This document shows positions 1-10,105 of a stretch of 24,071 nucleotides of DNA, in pieces. Source of the stretch: Paulinella micropora (Eukaryota; Cercozoa; Imbricatea; Euglyphida); contig BJOX01000001.1 in NCBI GenBank assembly GCA_009731375.1, positions 57,902-81,972 on the forward strand, in the 5' to 3' direction. Position 1 is the stretch's first letter. The number at the start of each line of letters is the position of its first letter. Below the pieces are notes generated by a model. It had not been told where the DNA came from. It did no database searches and was given only the letters and a program-made list of their open reading frames with translations. The position numbers were made by a program, and so were the translations under genes.

Positions 1-64
<64 letters not shown>

Positions 65-91
65 ACTCACTCACTCTTTTTCACACACACA

Positions 92-138
<47 letters not shown>

Positions 139-174
139 CCTCACACACTCTCGATCTCTCAGGCTCTCTCTCTC

Positions 175-228
<54 letters not shown>

Positions 229-242
229 CATCATCATCATCA
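1..242. repeat. (CT)n microsatellite ending in (CAT)n
   Basis: Almost pure CT dinucleotide repeat with short CA and CTCA interruptions, closing with about six CAT units at 223-242. No gene is visible. The array is cut by the left window edge. Confidence 0.95.
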
Positions 243-1020
243 GCCTACCGTTACTATGATTAAGTAATATTGATCAACATCAATATATTCAATAATTAGG
301 CTTAATAATTTTGATAACGTTAAATAATATTGAATAATAACGTTAAATAATATTGAATAATATTTGAATAATATTAAACTTTCATAATATTGAATAATAT
401 TGAATAATATCAAGTTGCATAACACTAATTGAATAATCATTCATTGAATAAGTTATATTGAAGCATAATATTGCTAGTATTGAATAGTATTGATTACTGA
501 ATATAAAACTAATCATCTCATAAGTTGAATAAGATCATATTATCATTAGTCAGTATGTCAATGATCCAGAATCATGTGCCATTCGGAATACCGTACCGGA
601 CCGAATTATTCAGTAGTACAGTTAGTATTTAATACTATGATATTGTGTTAATTTTCTTCAAGTTTTTACAACTATTTTTAGTTCCGTTACTTCAAGTCAT
701 TATGGTAAGTTCCGTTTTAATAATTATCAACTGCCACCGTCATAACTTGAATATCATGTGTTGATATATTGATTAATATTGATTCAAGTTCAAGTGAACT
801 CAACTTACTGAGTTCACTGATATTGATTAAGTCACTGATATTGATTTATATGATTGATTAATATTGATTAACATCATAAGACGGTTGATTAATATTGCCT
901 AGATTTATATTGGCTGACTTAATATTGATTTTCTTTTTGCCTAATCTTTTAGCTTGATTAATCATACTATTGAATAATTTCAAGTGATACTAACTAGAAT
1001 CATACGGTAATAATGACATC
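243..1020. other. AT-rich region of degenerate TTGATTAATA-like repeats
   Basis: This AT-rich stretch is built from many imperfect copies of TTGAATAATA and TTGATTAATA, for example 305-410 and 760-910. No open frame has coding character and no RNA gene was recognised. It looks like a decayed low-complexity satellite. Around 560-620 a more complex patch shows no recognisable feature. Confidence 0.6.
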
Positions 1021-1040
1021 AGTGTCACGGTCGCATCATC

Positions 1041-1276
1041 TTACATACATACATACATACATACATGCATACATGCATACATGCATACATACATACATAC
1101 ATGTACATGCATATGTAAAAAGATACATACACACATACATACATACATACATACATGCATACATACATGCATACATACATGCATACATACATACATACAT
1201 ACATGCATGCATACATACATACATACATACATACATGCATGCATGCATGCATGCATGCATACGTAAAAAGATACAT
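1041..1276. repeat. (ACAT)n microsatellite with GCAT variants
   Basis: Tetranucleotide array of ACAT with interspersed GCAT units. Long frames reading Thr-Tyr-Ile-His or Met-Tyr-Val-Cys on either strand here are by-products of a four-base repeat with no stop codon in any frame, not genes. Confidence 0.97.
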
Positions 1277-1345
1277 ACAATGACAGGCGATGTCATTTTA
1301 AAATAGTTGTGTTTTGACGACCAAACTACCAAACCTGTACTAAGT
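1277..1345 (-). repeat. dispersed repeat fragment, copy 1
   Basis: Read on the minus strand, this segment carries GTTTGGTAGTTTGGT, then CACAACTATTTTAAAATGA and CATCGCCT. The same order of blocks occurs on the plus strand at about 10262-10320. In both places the block directly abuts an (ACAT)n array. It is probably the end of an interspersed element that seeds the microsatellite. Confidence 0.7.
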
Positions 1346-1654
1346 ATATGTTCTAGTAAATAAATAACATTATTAAAATATTAATAATTTACAACATAAT
1401 TACCAGTCGAATAAATCAAATAACTTCTATTTAATACAATAATTAATTTAAAATAGTACTAAAACTTATACTACTTGAATTAGTATTTTTAAATTATTAA
1501 TAAAATATCGTATTTTTAAATTATTAATAAAATATCGTTATCGACACGTTGAGGCGGTTTGACACTGAAAGGAAGCTGAGGCGATGCCGATTGCTTCCAG
1601 AAGCAGGCAGTTTCAAGTGTTATTGTATATGATTAAATCTTGTTTTATCAAGTG
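1346..1654. other. AT-rich unique sequence with a 27-bp tandem duplication
   Basis: No gene is seen. A 27-bp unit starting TATTTTTAAATTATTAATAA is present twice, back to back, at 1484-1510 and 1511-1537. The more GC-rich patch 1540-1610 contains GAGGCGATG, related to the CATCGCCT block of the neighbouring dispersed repeat. Confidence 0.6.
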
Positions 1655-2259
1655 TCATGTATGTATGTAATATTGTATGTATGTATTTATGTACATATGT
1701 ATGTATGTATGCCATATGTATGTATGTAATACATTGTATGTATGTATGTATGTATGTATGTACATATGTATGTATGTATGTATGTAATATTATGTATGTA
1801 TGTATGTATGTAAGTATTAATATGTATGTATGTATGTGTGTATGTATGTCTAGTATGCATGTATGCATGTATGTACGTATGTATGTATCTATGTACGTGC
1901 GTATGTATGTATGCATGCATGCATGCATGCAGGCATGAATGCAAGTACTCATGCATGCATGTATGTATGTATGTATGTGTATGTATGTATGCATGTATGT
2001 ATGTATGTATGTATGTATGTATGTATTTATGTATGTATGTATGTATGTATGCATGTATTTATGCATGTATGCATGTATGCATGCATACATGCATGAATGC
2101 ATGGATGCATGCATGTATGTATGTTATGTATGTATGTTATGTATATATGTATGTATGCATGTATGTATGCATGCATGCAGGCAGGCATGCATGCATGCAA
2201 TGATGTATGCATGTATGTATGTATGCATGTATGTATGTATGTATGTGTGTATGTGTGTA

Positions 2260-2290
<31 letters not shown>

Positions 2291-2351
2291 ATGTATGTAT
2301 GTATGTCTGTATATATATGTATGTGTGTATGTGTGTATGTGTGTGTGTGTA

Positions 2352-2382
<31 letters not shown>

Positions 2383-2533
2383 ATGTATGTATGCATGTAT
2401 GTATGCATGTATGTATGCATGTATGTATGCATGTATGTATGCATGTATGTATGCATGTATGTATGCATGTATGTATGCATGTATGTATGTATGTAGGTAT
2501 GTAGGTATGTAGGTATGTATGTATGTATGTATG

Positions 2534-2567
<34 letters not shown>

Positions 2568-3008
2568 TGTATGTATGTACGTATGTATGTATGTATGCAT
2601 GTATTTATGTATGTATGTCTTGTGTGTTTATGTATGTATGTATGCATGTATGTATGTATGCATGCATGCATGCATGTATGTATGTATGTATGTATGTATG
2701 CATGTATGTATGTATATTATATGTAGGTATGTATGTATGTATGCATGCATGCATGCATGCATGTATGTATGTATGTATGTATGTATGTATGTATGTATAT
2801 ATGTATGTATGTATATTACATGTACGTATGTATGTATATGTATGTATGTATGCATGCATGCATGCATGTATGCATGCATGTATGTATGTATGTGTGTATG
2901 TATGTGTGTATGTATGTGTGTGTATGTATGTGTGTGTGCGTGTGTGTATGTCTGTATGTCTTTATGTATGTATGTGTATCTATCTATGTATGTATGTGTA
3001 TGTATGTG

Positions 3009-3047
<39 letters not shown>

Positions 3048-3355
3048 TGCATGCATGCATGCATGCATGTATGTATGTATGTATGTATGTATGTATGTAT
3101 GCATGTATGTATGTATGTATGTATGTATGTATGCATGTATGTATGTATGTATGCATGTATGTATGTATGTATGCATGTATGCATATATGCATATATGTAT
3201 GCATGCATGTATGCATGTATGTATGTATGTATGTATGTATATGTATGTATGTGTGTATGTATGTATGTATGTATATGTATGTATGTATGCATGCATGTAT
3301 GTATGTATGTATGTATGTATGTAGGTATGTATGTATGTATGTTTGTATGTATATA

Positions 3356-3389
<34 letters not shown>

Positions 3390-3421
3390 CATGCATGCAT
3401 GCATGTATGTATGTATGTATG

Positions 3422-3423
<2 letters not shown>
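1655..3423. repeat. 1.8-kb (ATGT)n array with ATGC and GT-rich sub-arrays
   Basis: A very long tetranucleotide array. Sub-blocks are ATGC-rich (for example 1908-1935 and 2745-2765), (GT)n-rich (2244-2370) and contain a higher-order ATGCATGT unit at 2392-2480. Such local homogeneity suggests expansion by slippage and unequal exchange. No coding content is credible. Confidence 0.97.
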
Positions 3424-3620
<197 letters not shown>

Positions 3621-3630
3621 NNNNNNNNNN

Positions 3631-3839
3631 AGATTAGATAAGATTAGATAAGATTAGATAAGATTAGATAAGATTAGATAAGATTAGATAAGATAGATAA
3701 GATAGATTAGATAGATTAGATAGATTAGATAGATTAGATAGATTAGATAGATTAGATAGATTGGATAGATTAGATAGATTAGATAGATTAGATAGATTAG
3801 ATAGATTAGATAGATTAGATAGATTAGATAGATTAGATA
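3631..3839. repeat. AGATTAGATA higher-order repeat
   Basis: GATA-derived repeat with longer periods. It starts as a string of 10-11 bp AGATTAGATA(A) units and changes near 3700 to a GATTAGATA period. It is cut by the gap at 3840. Confidence 0.9.
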
Positions 3840-4104
3840 NNNNNNNNNNNNNNNNNNNNNNNNNNNNNNNNNNNNNNNNNNNNNNNNNNNNNNNNNNNNN
3901 NNNNNNNNNNNNNNNNNNNNNNNNNNNNNNNNNNNNNNNNNNNNNNNNNNNNNNNNNNNNNNNNNNNNNNNNNNNNNNNNNNNNNNNNNNNNNNNNNNNN
4001 NNNNNNNNNNNNNNNNNNNNNNNNNNNNNNNNNNNNNNNNNNNNNNNNNNNNNNNNNNNNNNNNNNNNNNNNNNNNNNNNNNNNNNNNNNNNNNNNNNNN
4101 NNNN
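3840..4104. other. assembly gap
   Basis: Run of N between a GATA-type repeat and unique sequence. Its true length is unknown. Confidence 0.99.
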
Positions 4105-4292
4105 ACCGACAGAGCACTGTGGGTTTTATTCCGGGCTCAACAAGCGAGAAAGGGCACCCTGAGGGAACAGGATTGTGCTTCCCGTCGCTATTTCGGCATG
4201 TGACTTATAGGCGTATGGCTAGGCACACATAAGGCACCCCACCACGGGCCCAGCACACCCACACCATTCCCTAATTCTCTGTCTGTCGACAG
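4105..4292. other. unique sequence, short open frames, unassigned
   Basis: GC-richer than its surroundings. One plus frame is open from the gap edge at 4105 to a TGA near 4201 and reads TDRALWVLFRAQQ onward, but no family is recognised. The end of the segment, CTCTGTCTGTCGACAG, looks like a pyrimidine-rich 3' splice site for the next feature. Confidence 0.4.
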
Positions 4293-4368
4293 ATGGCACC
4301 CATTTCAAAAAAACCAAGCCCAAGGGAGGGTCAGTGACACCTCAAGTGGCCTTGGTTCACTCCGTGGA
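4293..4368 (+). CDS. candidate internal exon, unknown protein
   Basis: A 76-base open block lies between a good 3' splice site (CTGTCGACAG) and a strong 5' splice site (GGA|GTAAGT). With two leading bases completing a codon it reads GTHFKKTKPKGGSVTPQVAL and continues VHSV before a split codon. The Lys-rich, non-repetitive composition and the paired splice signals argue for a real exon. I do not recognise the protein. Neighbouring exons would lie in the gap to the left or beyond the GATA array to the right, and none was identified. Alternatively it is a chance open stretch. Confidence 0.5.
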
Positions 4369-4395
4369 GTAAGTGATGAGATCAACTGATGAGAA

Positions 4396-4422
4396 GATAG
4401 ATAGATAGATAGATAGATAGAC

Positions 4423-4500
<78 letters not shown>
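4396..4500. repeat. (GATA)n microsatellite
   Basis: Clean GATA array with one GACA unit near 4420. It begins 27 bases after the candidate 5' splice site at 4369 and would be intronic if that exon is real. Confidence 0.97.
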
Positions 4501-4501
<1 letters not shown>

Positions 4502-4518
4502 ATGTATATATCACATCG

Positions 4519-4652
4519 GGCGCCATCGTTTGTGTGAATCATGAGTCGTAAGTGACATATTTTGATTAATACCCTAATTTAATATCATGAAGTTAGGGTA
4601 TCAATCGAAACGTGTCACTCAAGATACAGGATTTACACAGACGATGGCGACC
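4519..4652. repeat. foldback element, copy 1 (about 62-bp arms)
   Basis: The left arm (4519-4580) and right arm (4591-4652) are imperfect reverse complements separated by about 10 bases. The outer ends read GCGCCATCG and CGATGGCGA, and the arms close at the loop with ACCCTAA and TTAGGGT. No open frame lies inside. It resembles a miniature inverted-repeat or foldback transposon. No clear target-site duplication was seen. Confidence 0.8.
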
Positions 4653-4861
4653 AATCTGCATGCATGTTGCATGATTATGATGAGCATCCTCAACTTTCGA
4701 ATTAATGAAAACAGAGTAATTATGTAGTGTAATAAACGGTAAACAACTTAGTTAGATATTATATGTATAATATGTAACGTCTCAAAACACAACAGGTGAT
4801 TTATCTCAATCGTAATGTGATGAATGCAAAGCAATCACTCGTTTGGAGTTCTTACAATGAG
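4653..4861. other. AT-rich spacer between two foldback elements
   Basis: AT-rich sequence with no gene or recognisable RNA. Similar short strings, TGAGCATCCTC at about 4680 and TGAGCATCATC at about 4858, occur at its two ends, which may reflect a duplication that included the foldback units. Confidence 0.4.
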
Positions 4862-4985
4862 CATCATCATTTGCGTTGACACATAACTTTTATTTACATA
4901 ACTTGATGAATGCCCTAAATTCGTTATATGAATTTAGGGCATTCATCGTGAAAGGACATGGAAACCCATCACACAGAGCAAAACA
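4862..4985. repeat. foldback element, copy 2 (diverged)
   Basis: The centre is a perfect 18-bp inverted repeat, GATGAATGCCCTAAATTC (4905-4922) and its complement (4930-4947), with a 7-base loop. The flanks align loosely with copy 1: CATCATTTGCGTT against CATCGTTTGTGT, and CATAACTTGATGAATGCCCTAA against CATATTTTGATTAATACCCTAA. The outer arms are more decayed than in copy 1. Confidence 0.7.
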
Positions 4986-5118
4986 TGAAGAGAGTTCTTC
5001 TCCTTTATCGAAAGTGTTTTTGGACAACGTCCGTATTTTACGTTGTAATTTTGCGCAAATTCCAGACCAGAGACAAATTCAAAACACGGAAGCGAAGTGT
5101 GATTTCTTGTGTTTATAT

Positions 5119-5234
5119 CATACATACATACATACATACATACATACATACATACATACATACATACATACATACATACATACATACACACATACATACA
5201 TACATACTACATACATACATACATACATACATAC
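5119..5234. repeat. (ACAT)n microsatellite
   Basis: Nearly pure tetranucleotide array with one ACAC interruption (about 5187) and one ACTACAT interruption (about 5206). Frames running through it are not credible genes. Confidence 0.97.
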
Positions 5235-5739
5235 AATGAATATATTATTTGTGTTTATTTGACACAAGCCAGTCTCAGTCTATTCTCCTCTCTCTCTTTG
5301 TCTTCTTCTTCTTCTTCGTTTTTATTGAGAGAACAATTTTACAATCGGGCTCAGGGAACGTCCACGTGAAAAGTATAGCTAGTAAGTTATACCTTTATCT
5401 AAGGTGGAAACCTAGTGATTCAGTTGATCGTATTAAAGGAAAATATTACATTTGTATTTAGCGGCTCGGTATTACATATATCTAGTATTAATATTATTAA
5501 TATTAATATTTATGTTTAGATATATTCAGTAGTGATAATATTATAATATGATATGAATATGTATGTTATTGTAAAAGTGTAGTTTATGTCTGGCGGCCCC
5601 CCCTCTCTTTTCTTTTTCGTGAGAAAAAGTGAAAGAGAGAGGAGGAAGTTGGGGCTGTGTGTGGTTGACCATATACGTTGGCTGATCCGGGGAGTTCTCC
5701 TTCAAGTAGCAGACAGGGGAGCAAACTTGTTGTTCCATC
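5235..5739. other. unassigned region next to LINE tail
   Basis: A (CTT)n-rich pyrimidine tract at 5281-5320 could act as a 3' splice region for a plus-strand open block of about 5326-5463 that ends in TAG (reads SGNVHVKSIASKLYLYLRW in part), but no family is recognised. AT-rich sequence follows. The stretch 5586-5739 is GC-richer and open on both strands. None of this is strong enough to call a gene. Confidence 0.3.
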
Positions 5740-6850
5740 TTTTTTTTTTTTTTTTTTTGCGAGTGTTTATATTTATAGATATTATGATGTTTGTTGATGT
5801 TTGAGTAGGTATGTCATTAGTGCTGTTTTGAATGGTTTTATTTTTGTTTCATCTGTTATATTTTTTGGGATTGATTTCCATTGATCAGCGAAGATCTTGG
5901 TGAGATATGGGTCTTTGTGATTGACAAAGAGGCTGCTTTTAGTTGAGTATCGCGTTTTGTATGAATGTATGGTATTGATTGGGGTAAAGGTGTTATTGTG
6001 GAGTGGTCTGTTGAGGTGTTTTTTAGGGTAAATGAATGGGTGATTTTCTATGCATACACGGAGTGTATATAGGTGGGTGATGTCAAGTAGTTTCAGTTGG
6101 TTTAGTATTGGTTTGGTGTGCGCGCGGTAATGTGTTTTTGCAATTATTCTGATTATTTTTTATGTATTTTTATGAGTGGTTGTATGTATTTCTTTTTGTT
6201 GTCATGCGTCCCCCAGATGGAGATGTTTTGTATGAGGTGTGGGTATATGTGTGTGTAGTATGATTGTTTCATTGTTTTTATGTTTAGATATCTTTTAGCA
6301 TAAAGCAATGAGTTGATTGTGGGTTGGAGTTTGCGGATTATGTTATTAATGTGTTGATCATATTTAAGGTTGTGTTGTAGTGTTATTCCCAGGAGGTTTG
6401 CATGTTTGCATTGCTCGAGGGTGTGGTTGTTTATTGTTATTGTGATATCTTGTTTTGTTTTGTGAAAAATTGTGTATGTTGTTTTTGTTGGGTTCGGTAC
6501 TAGGTTATTAGAGTGGAAGTAATTTATTAATTTTGTTATTTCTATTTGTGTTTTTTGTTGTAGGTCTGTGGGAGTTTTGGATGTTATTATGAGTGTTGTG
6601 TCGTCTGCATATGCATATACTGTTCCTTGTTGTATGATATTGATTATGTCATTGATATAGAGTAGGAAAAAGGTAGTTGATAATGTGCTTGCTTGTGGTA
6701 TGCCGTGTGATGGTGCCTTTGTAAGATTTACCATATTGTGTGTGGACCTCTTGGGTGCGGTTCGAGAAGTTGGATGCAAAGAATTGGACTGTTTCTTCGT
6801 TGAAATTAAAATTTCGCCGAAGTTTGTCCAGTAGCTTTGAATGCTCTACT
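5740..6850 (-). mobile_element. 5'-truncated non-LTR (LINE) retrotransposon
   Basis: The element reads on the minus strand. It ends in a short 3' untranslated segment and a run of 19 A (T run at 5740-5758 on the plus strand), as expected for target-primed insertion. The coding part starts abruptly inside the reverse transcriptase domain at about 6850, where a (CT)n/(GA)n tract begins. 5' truncation is typical of LINE insertions. No clear target-site duplication was found; the microsatellite on the 5' side may have erased it. It lies on the same strand as the candidate exon at 6990-7047 and could sit in that gene's intron. Confidence 0.85.
5782..6845 (-). pseudogene. reverse transcriptase fragment with at least two frameshifts
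   Basis: Three frames together cover the RT palm and thumb of a non-LTR element. From the 5' end: a segment reading KLLDKLRRNFNFNEETVQFF and QEVHTQYGKSYKG (about 6835-6710); after a frame change, the main block 6779-6153 with HGIPQASTLS, FFLLYINDI, the catalytic YADDT, LVPNPTKT and LLGITL; then, after a shift in an A run near 6155, a C-terminal segment with THYRAHTKPIL, LYTLRVC and FADQWKSIP, ending in TAA at 5782-5784. The usual PQGS motif is PQAS here. The fingers and endonuclease regions are missing. The copy is dead. The order of motifs fits Jockey/CR1-like clades, but the clade is not certain. Confidence 0.85.
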
Positions 6851-6945
6851 GTCTCTCTCTCTCTCTCTCTTCTCTCTCTATCTCTCTCTCTCTATCTCTC
6901 TCTCTCTCTCTCTCCTCTCCGAGAGAGAGTCTGGAGAGAGAGTCT
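6851..6945. repeat. (CT)n then (GA)n microsatellite
   Basis: CT repeat that switches near 6920 to GAGAGAGTCTGGAGAGAGAG. It joins directly onto the truncated 5' end of the LINE. Confidence 0.95.
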
Positions 6946-6989
6946 GCATATTATGTATTGAAAGTGACCTCTATTTTTCAATATCTCAC

Positions 6990-7047
6990 CTCCATCTATA
7001 GCTACGCCATCTAGCTTAAGCTGAAGGGTACCCTTAAATCCAGCCAT
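6990..7047 (-). CDS. candidate first exon, unknown protein
   Basis: On the minus strand an ATG at 7047-7045 opens a frame reading MAGFKGTLQLKLDGVAIDG, followed by G|GTGAGA, a good 5' splice site (donor at 6989). Codon content is unlike the surrounding repeats. Upstream, ACAATATG is repeated three times just before the ATG. The downstream exon was not found: a microsatellite and the LINE follow in the transcription direction. It is an unknown protein, and could be a chance open stretch. Confidence 0.4.
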
Positions 7048-7059
7048 ATTGTCATATTG

Positions 7060-7357
7060 TCATATTGCATGCAATATATGTGAGTGTGTGTATGTGTGGT
7101 GTGTGTGGTGTGTGTGGTGGTGTGTGTCATACACATATATATGTATGCATGTATGCATACATGCATACATGTTACATATATGTATGTATGCTGCATATAC
7201 ATACATACATACATACATACATACATACATACATACATCATACATACATACATACACAGTATTACAGACACACACATACACCACACACACACCACACACA
7301 TACATACATACATTACATACATACATACACACATACATACACTCATACATGCATACA

Positions 7358-7388
<31 letters not shown>

Positions 7389-8345
7389 GTACATACATAC
7401 ATACATACATACATACATACATACCATACATACATACACAGACATACATACACATACACATACACTAAGATACATACATTTGTACATACATACATACCAT
7501 ACATACATGCATACATACATACATACATACATACATACATACATACAAACATACATATGTACATACATACATACCTTACATACATACACAGACATACATA
7601 CACATACACATACACTAAGATACATACATATGTACATACATACATACCATACATACACATACATACATACATACATATTGCATATATTGCATTATTGCAT
7701 ATACATACATACATACACATATATACATACATACGTATACATACATACATACATGCACATATATACATACATACGTATACATACATGCATACATACATAC
7801 ATGCATGGCCTTGCATACAATGTCATACAATATACATACATACATACATACATACATACATACACACATACATCATGGTATTACACACACACACACATAC
7901 ATACATACATACATACATCATACATACATACATACATACATACATACATACATACATGCATACATACAACATACATACATGCATACATACCGTCGTACGT
8001 AAGCACATAACATACGTACATACATACATATATATATTATACATGCATACATACATAAATACATACATACATACATACATAGTATTATAACACACACCAC
8101 ACATACACACATACATACATACAGTATGCATGTATGTATGTATGTCTGTATGTTCTGTATGTCTGTCTGTATGTATGCATGTCTGTCTGTCTGTATGTAT
8201 GTCTGTATGTCTGTATGTATGTCTGTATGTATGTATGTATGTATGTATGTATGTATGTGTAATACTATGTATGTATGTAGTTTGTATGTGTATGTATGTA
8301 TGCGTATGTATGTATGTATGTATGTATGTATGTGTGTGCATGCTT
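7060..8345. repeat. mixed (ACAT)n / (ATGT)n / (CTGT)n arrays
   Basis: Tetranucleotide arrays change from GT-rich (7081-7130) through ACAT (7195-8120) to ATGT/CTGT (8126-8330). Within them a unit of about 150 bp carrying CACACTAAGATACATACAT-like sequence occurs twice (CTAAGATA at 7464 and 7614), and ACGTATACATACAT occurs twice about 41 bp apart near 7731 and 7772. No coding content is credible. Confidence 0.95.
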
Positions 8346-8430
8346 GCATATGCATGGCTGCTATGTTCTATGGATAGCCCTTTACCTCAATATTGTTGAA
8401 TTATGGGGTTCTGTTCTGGGATAGGGATCA

Positions 8431-9207
8431 ATGACTGAAGAACAAGAAGACGAGTATGAGCAAGAAGTTGCAGAAATCTTGGCCGATCAAGAGGACGGTA
8501 TTCTTATTCAGCCATTAGACGAGGAAGGCAAGGAAAAGTCTCGCTCAAGAAGTAGGAGCGGGAGCGAAGGTAGCAGTGGGAGTAGAAGCAGGACGAGCAG
8601 CAGAAGCCCTAGTAGGAGCAGGAGCAGGAGTCAGGATCAGGAAGAGCAGCATCATCAAGAGTTGCAGAGCAAGAACCTTCAAGCATTAGACGAGGAAGGC
8701 AAGGAAAGGTCTCGCTCCAGAAGAAGGAGCGGGAGCGAAAGTAGCAGTGGGAGTAGAACCAGGAGGAGCAGCAGAAGCCCTAGTAGGAGCAGGAGCAGCA
8801 GAAGCCCTAGTAGAACCAGTAGGAGCAGGAGCAGGAGTCAGGAACAGGAAGAGCAGCATCAACAAGAGTTGCTGAGCAAGAACCTTGCCGCAGCCGAGGA
8901 TAGGCTAATTGCTTTTGCAACGGGCCCATGTGGACTGCCAGGTTATTGGATGTTGGAAGGAATAACCTTTGTATCTGATACTCTCGTATACGCTGAGCGG
9001 TGTTGGAAAATCAACAAGCCCCGAGCGCCCGGCAAAGCAGTGCGTAGCACCAACAAACAGTTTAAGCATAATTTCTTTCTCACTCAGGATGTTAATCTAA
9101 ATGTTAGAAAGCAGTCGAAACTTTCCCCTGTCTGGAAGATAGCAAGAATTCAAGGGGAACCGTGCTCACCAGGTGAACTGCTGACTATCAATTTACTTCT
9201 ATCATGA
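8431..9207 (+). CDS. Arg/Ser-repeat protein, N-terminal part (possible reader-type fold)
   Basis: A 258-codon frame starts at ATG 8431. Residues 1-35 are acidic. Residues about 28-83 and 85-152 are two tandem copies of one module: LDEEGKE, an RS/SR dipeptide tract, then QEEQHxQEL and SKNL. RS tracts like these are typical of nuclear splicing or chromatin proteins. Residues 155-258 are non-repetitive (YWMLEG, DTLVYAERCWKINKPRAPGK, VWKIARIQGE) and recall a BAH- or Tudor-like reader fold only weakly. The TGA at 9205-9207 falls just where the next frame takes over with YFYHEEENKKF, so one base inserted near 9190 would explain the stop. I infer one gene split by a frameshift, by sequence error or by decay. 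No intron is needed. The function is unknown. Confidence 0.6.
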   Translation: MTEEQEDEYEQEVAEILADQEDGILIQPLDEEGKEKSRSRSRSGSEGSSGSRSRTSSRSPSRSRSRSQDQEEQHHQELQSKNLQALDEEGKERSRSRRRSGSESSSGSRTRRSSRSPSRSRSSRSPSRTSRSRSRSQEQEEQHQQELLSKNLAAAEDRLIAFATGPCGLPGYWMLEGITFVSDTLVYAERCWKINKPRAPGKAVRSTNKQFKHNFFLTQDVNLNVRKQSKLSPVWKIARIQGEPCSPGELLTINLLLS

Positions 9208-9976
9208 AGAGGAAAACAAGAAGTTTTTGGGAGCTCCTGAAATTATGTCGAGCAAAGGGCACTGGTCCAAGGCTGCAGCGGAACCAATCGATCGTGAAAG
9301 CGTGAAGTCCTTGACTGCCGAGTGGATGAAAGTCGAAGATTTTGATAGCTCTGCGTGGGATCGTGCCGCAAACGAGCTTCCCGATTCTCATGCAGAAACA
9401 ACCACGCAAAACAGCCAGAGTGGAAAGAAAAAGAGGAAAAGAAGAGATGAATCGGTGCAAACAGGTACTACTGGTCTTCCAGGGCCGCCGGGAAAGCAAG
9501 GTAAAACGGGACAGGCAGGTAAACAGGGAAAGCCGGGTCCTAGAGGGCTACAAGGTGCTGATGGTCCTGCTAGCCCAAAGGGACCCGCTGGCCCACGGGG
9601 ACCTGCTAGCCCAGCTGAACCTGCTGGACACGATTCAGATGCACTGCAGCGTCAGCATGAAAAGCTGACCGAAAAATATCATGATTTAGCGACGAATTCA
9701 GTGAATAGCTTCAAGGAAGTTGCTTTGTCTGCTATTAGCAGATGCTCGGCAGGGAAATCGTCTGATGAAACTGCTTGCAAGAAATCCAAGATCGAACCCG
9801 CATCCGATAGGTCTAGCATAGCTAAAGCTATTGAGATTATACTCTGGAAAGCGATGATGGATGAGTGTAAACAAAAGAGCAGGAGTCTAAAATTCTTAAT
9901 CAACTCAACTTTTGGATATAGTTGGACTCTCGGAAGGACAAAAACAAGATTTAATGTTGGTTTAGTATCACTTTAA
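9206..9976 (+). CDS. collagen-like repeat protein, probable C-terminal part of the preceding gene
   Basis: This frame is open from 9185 and overlaps the end of the RS frame. The first in-frame ATG is at 9245 (MSSKGHWSKAAAEP). Counting from it, a basic cluster GKKKRKRRDE lies at about residues 60-69 and looks like a nuclear localisation signal. Residues about 74-128 form roughly 19 Gly-X-Y triplets (GLPGPPGKQGKTGQ onward). Gly is replaced by Ser or Glu in three triplets near the end (SPK, SPA, EPA), which would weaken a triple helix. A charged, probably helical segment follows (SDALQRQHEKLTEKYHDLA), then a less ordered tail. There is no signal peptide, so a secreted collagen is unlikely. Co-occurrence with RS repeats and a basic signal suggests a nuclear protein or a domesticated mobile-element protein. 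Neither has been shown. Confidence 0.6.
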   Translation, partial: EEENKKFLGAPEIMSSKGHWSKAAAEPIDRESVKSLTAEWMKVEDFDSSAWDRAANELPDSHAETTTQNSQSGKKKRKRRDESVQTGTTGLPGPPGKQGKTGQAGKQGKPGPRGLQGADGPASPKGPAGPRGPASPAEPAGHDSDALQRQHEKLTEKYHDLATNSVNSFKEVALSAISRCSAGKSSDETACKKSKIEPASDRSSIAKAIEIILWKAMMDECKQKSRSLKFLINSTFGYSWTLGRTKTRFNVGLVSL

Positions 9977-9980
9977 GTAA

Positions 9981-10055
9981 ATTGATGCAAATAAAACAGG
10001 TAAGCTTATTGATTTCAAGGCTATGATGGAACAGTACTCTGAAGTTTTTAAGTGA
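9981..10055 (+). pseudogene. possible frame-shifted tail of the collagen-like gene
   Basis: Just after the TAA at 9974-9976 another frame reads IDANKTGKLIDFKAMMEQYS and ends EVFK-TGA. The DANKTGKLIDF part looks like a degenerate EF-hand loop, but the final acidic ligand is Lys. A strong CAG|GTAAGC 5' splice site (donor at 10000) overlaps it, so this may instead be an exon end followed by an intron. An AATAAA lies at about 9990. Confidence 0.25.
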
Positions 10056-10071
10056 CGCAGCCACCATCTTA

Positions 10072-10105
10072 CCCCCCCCCCCCCCCCCCCCCACCNNNNN
10101 NNNNN
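10072..10105. other. C homopolymer and 10-base gap
   Basis: About twenty C bases are followed by 10 N. Homopolymer C or G tracts also flank the gaps at 13263 and 20787. Confidence 0.95.

Noticed and set aside
4519-4652. tRNA or structured RNA gene
   Set aside because: The sequence is one long stem. No cloverleaf, A/B boxes or terminator-like T run is seen.
4570-4947. Telomeric repeat (TTAGGG)
   Set aside because: Only single TTAGGG and CCCTAA hexamers at hairpin tips; there is no tandem telomere array.
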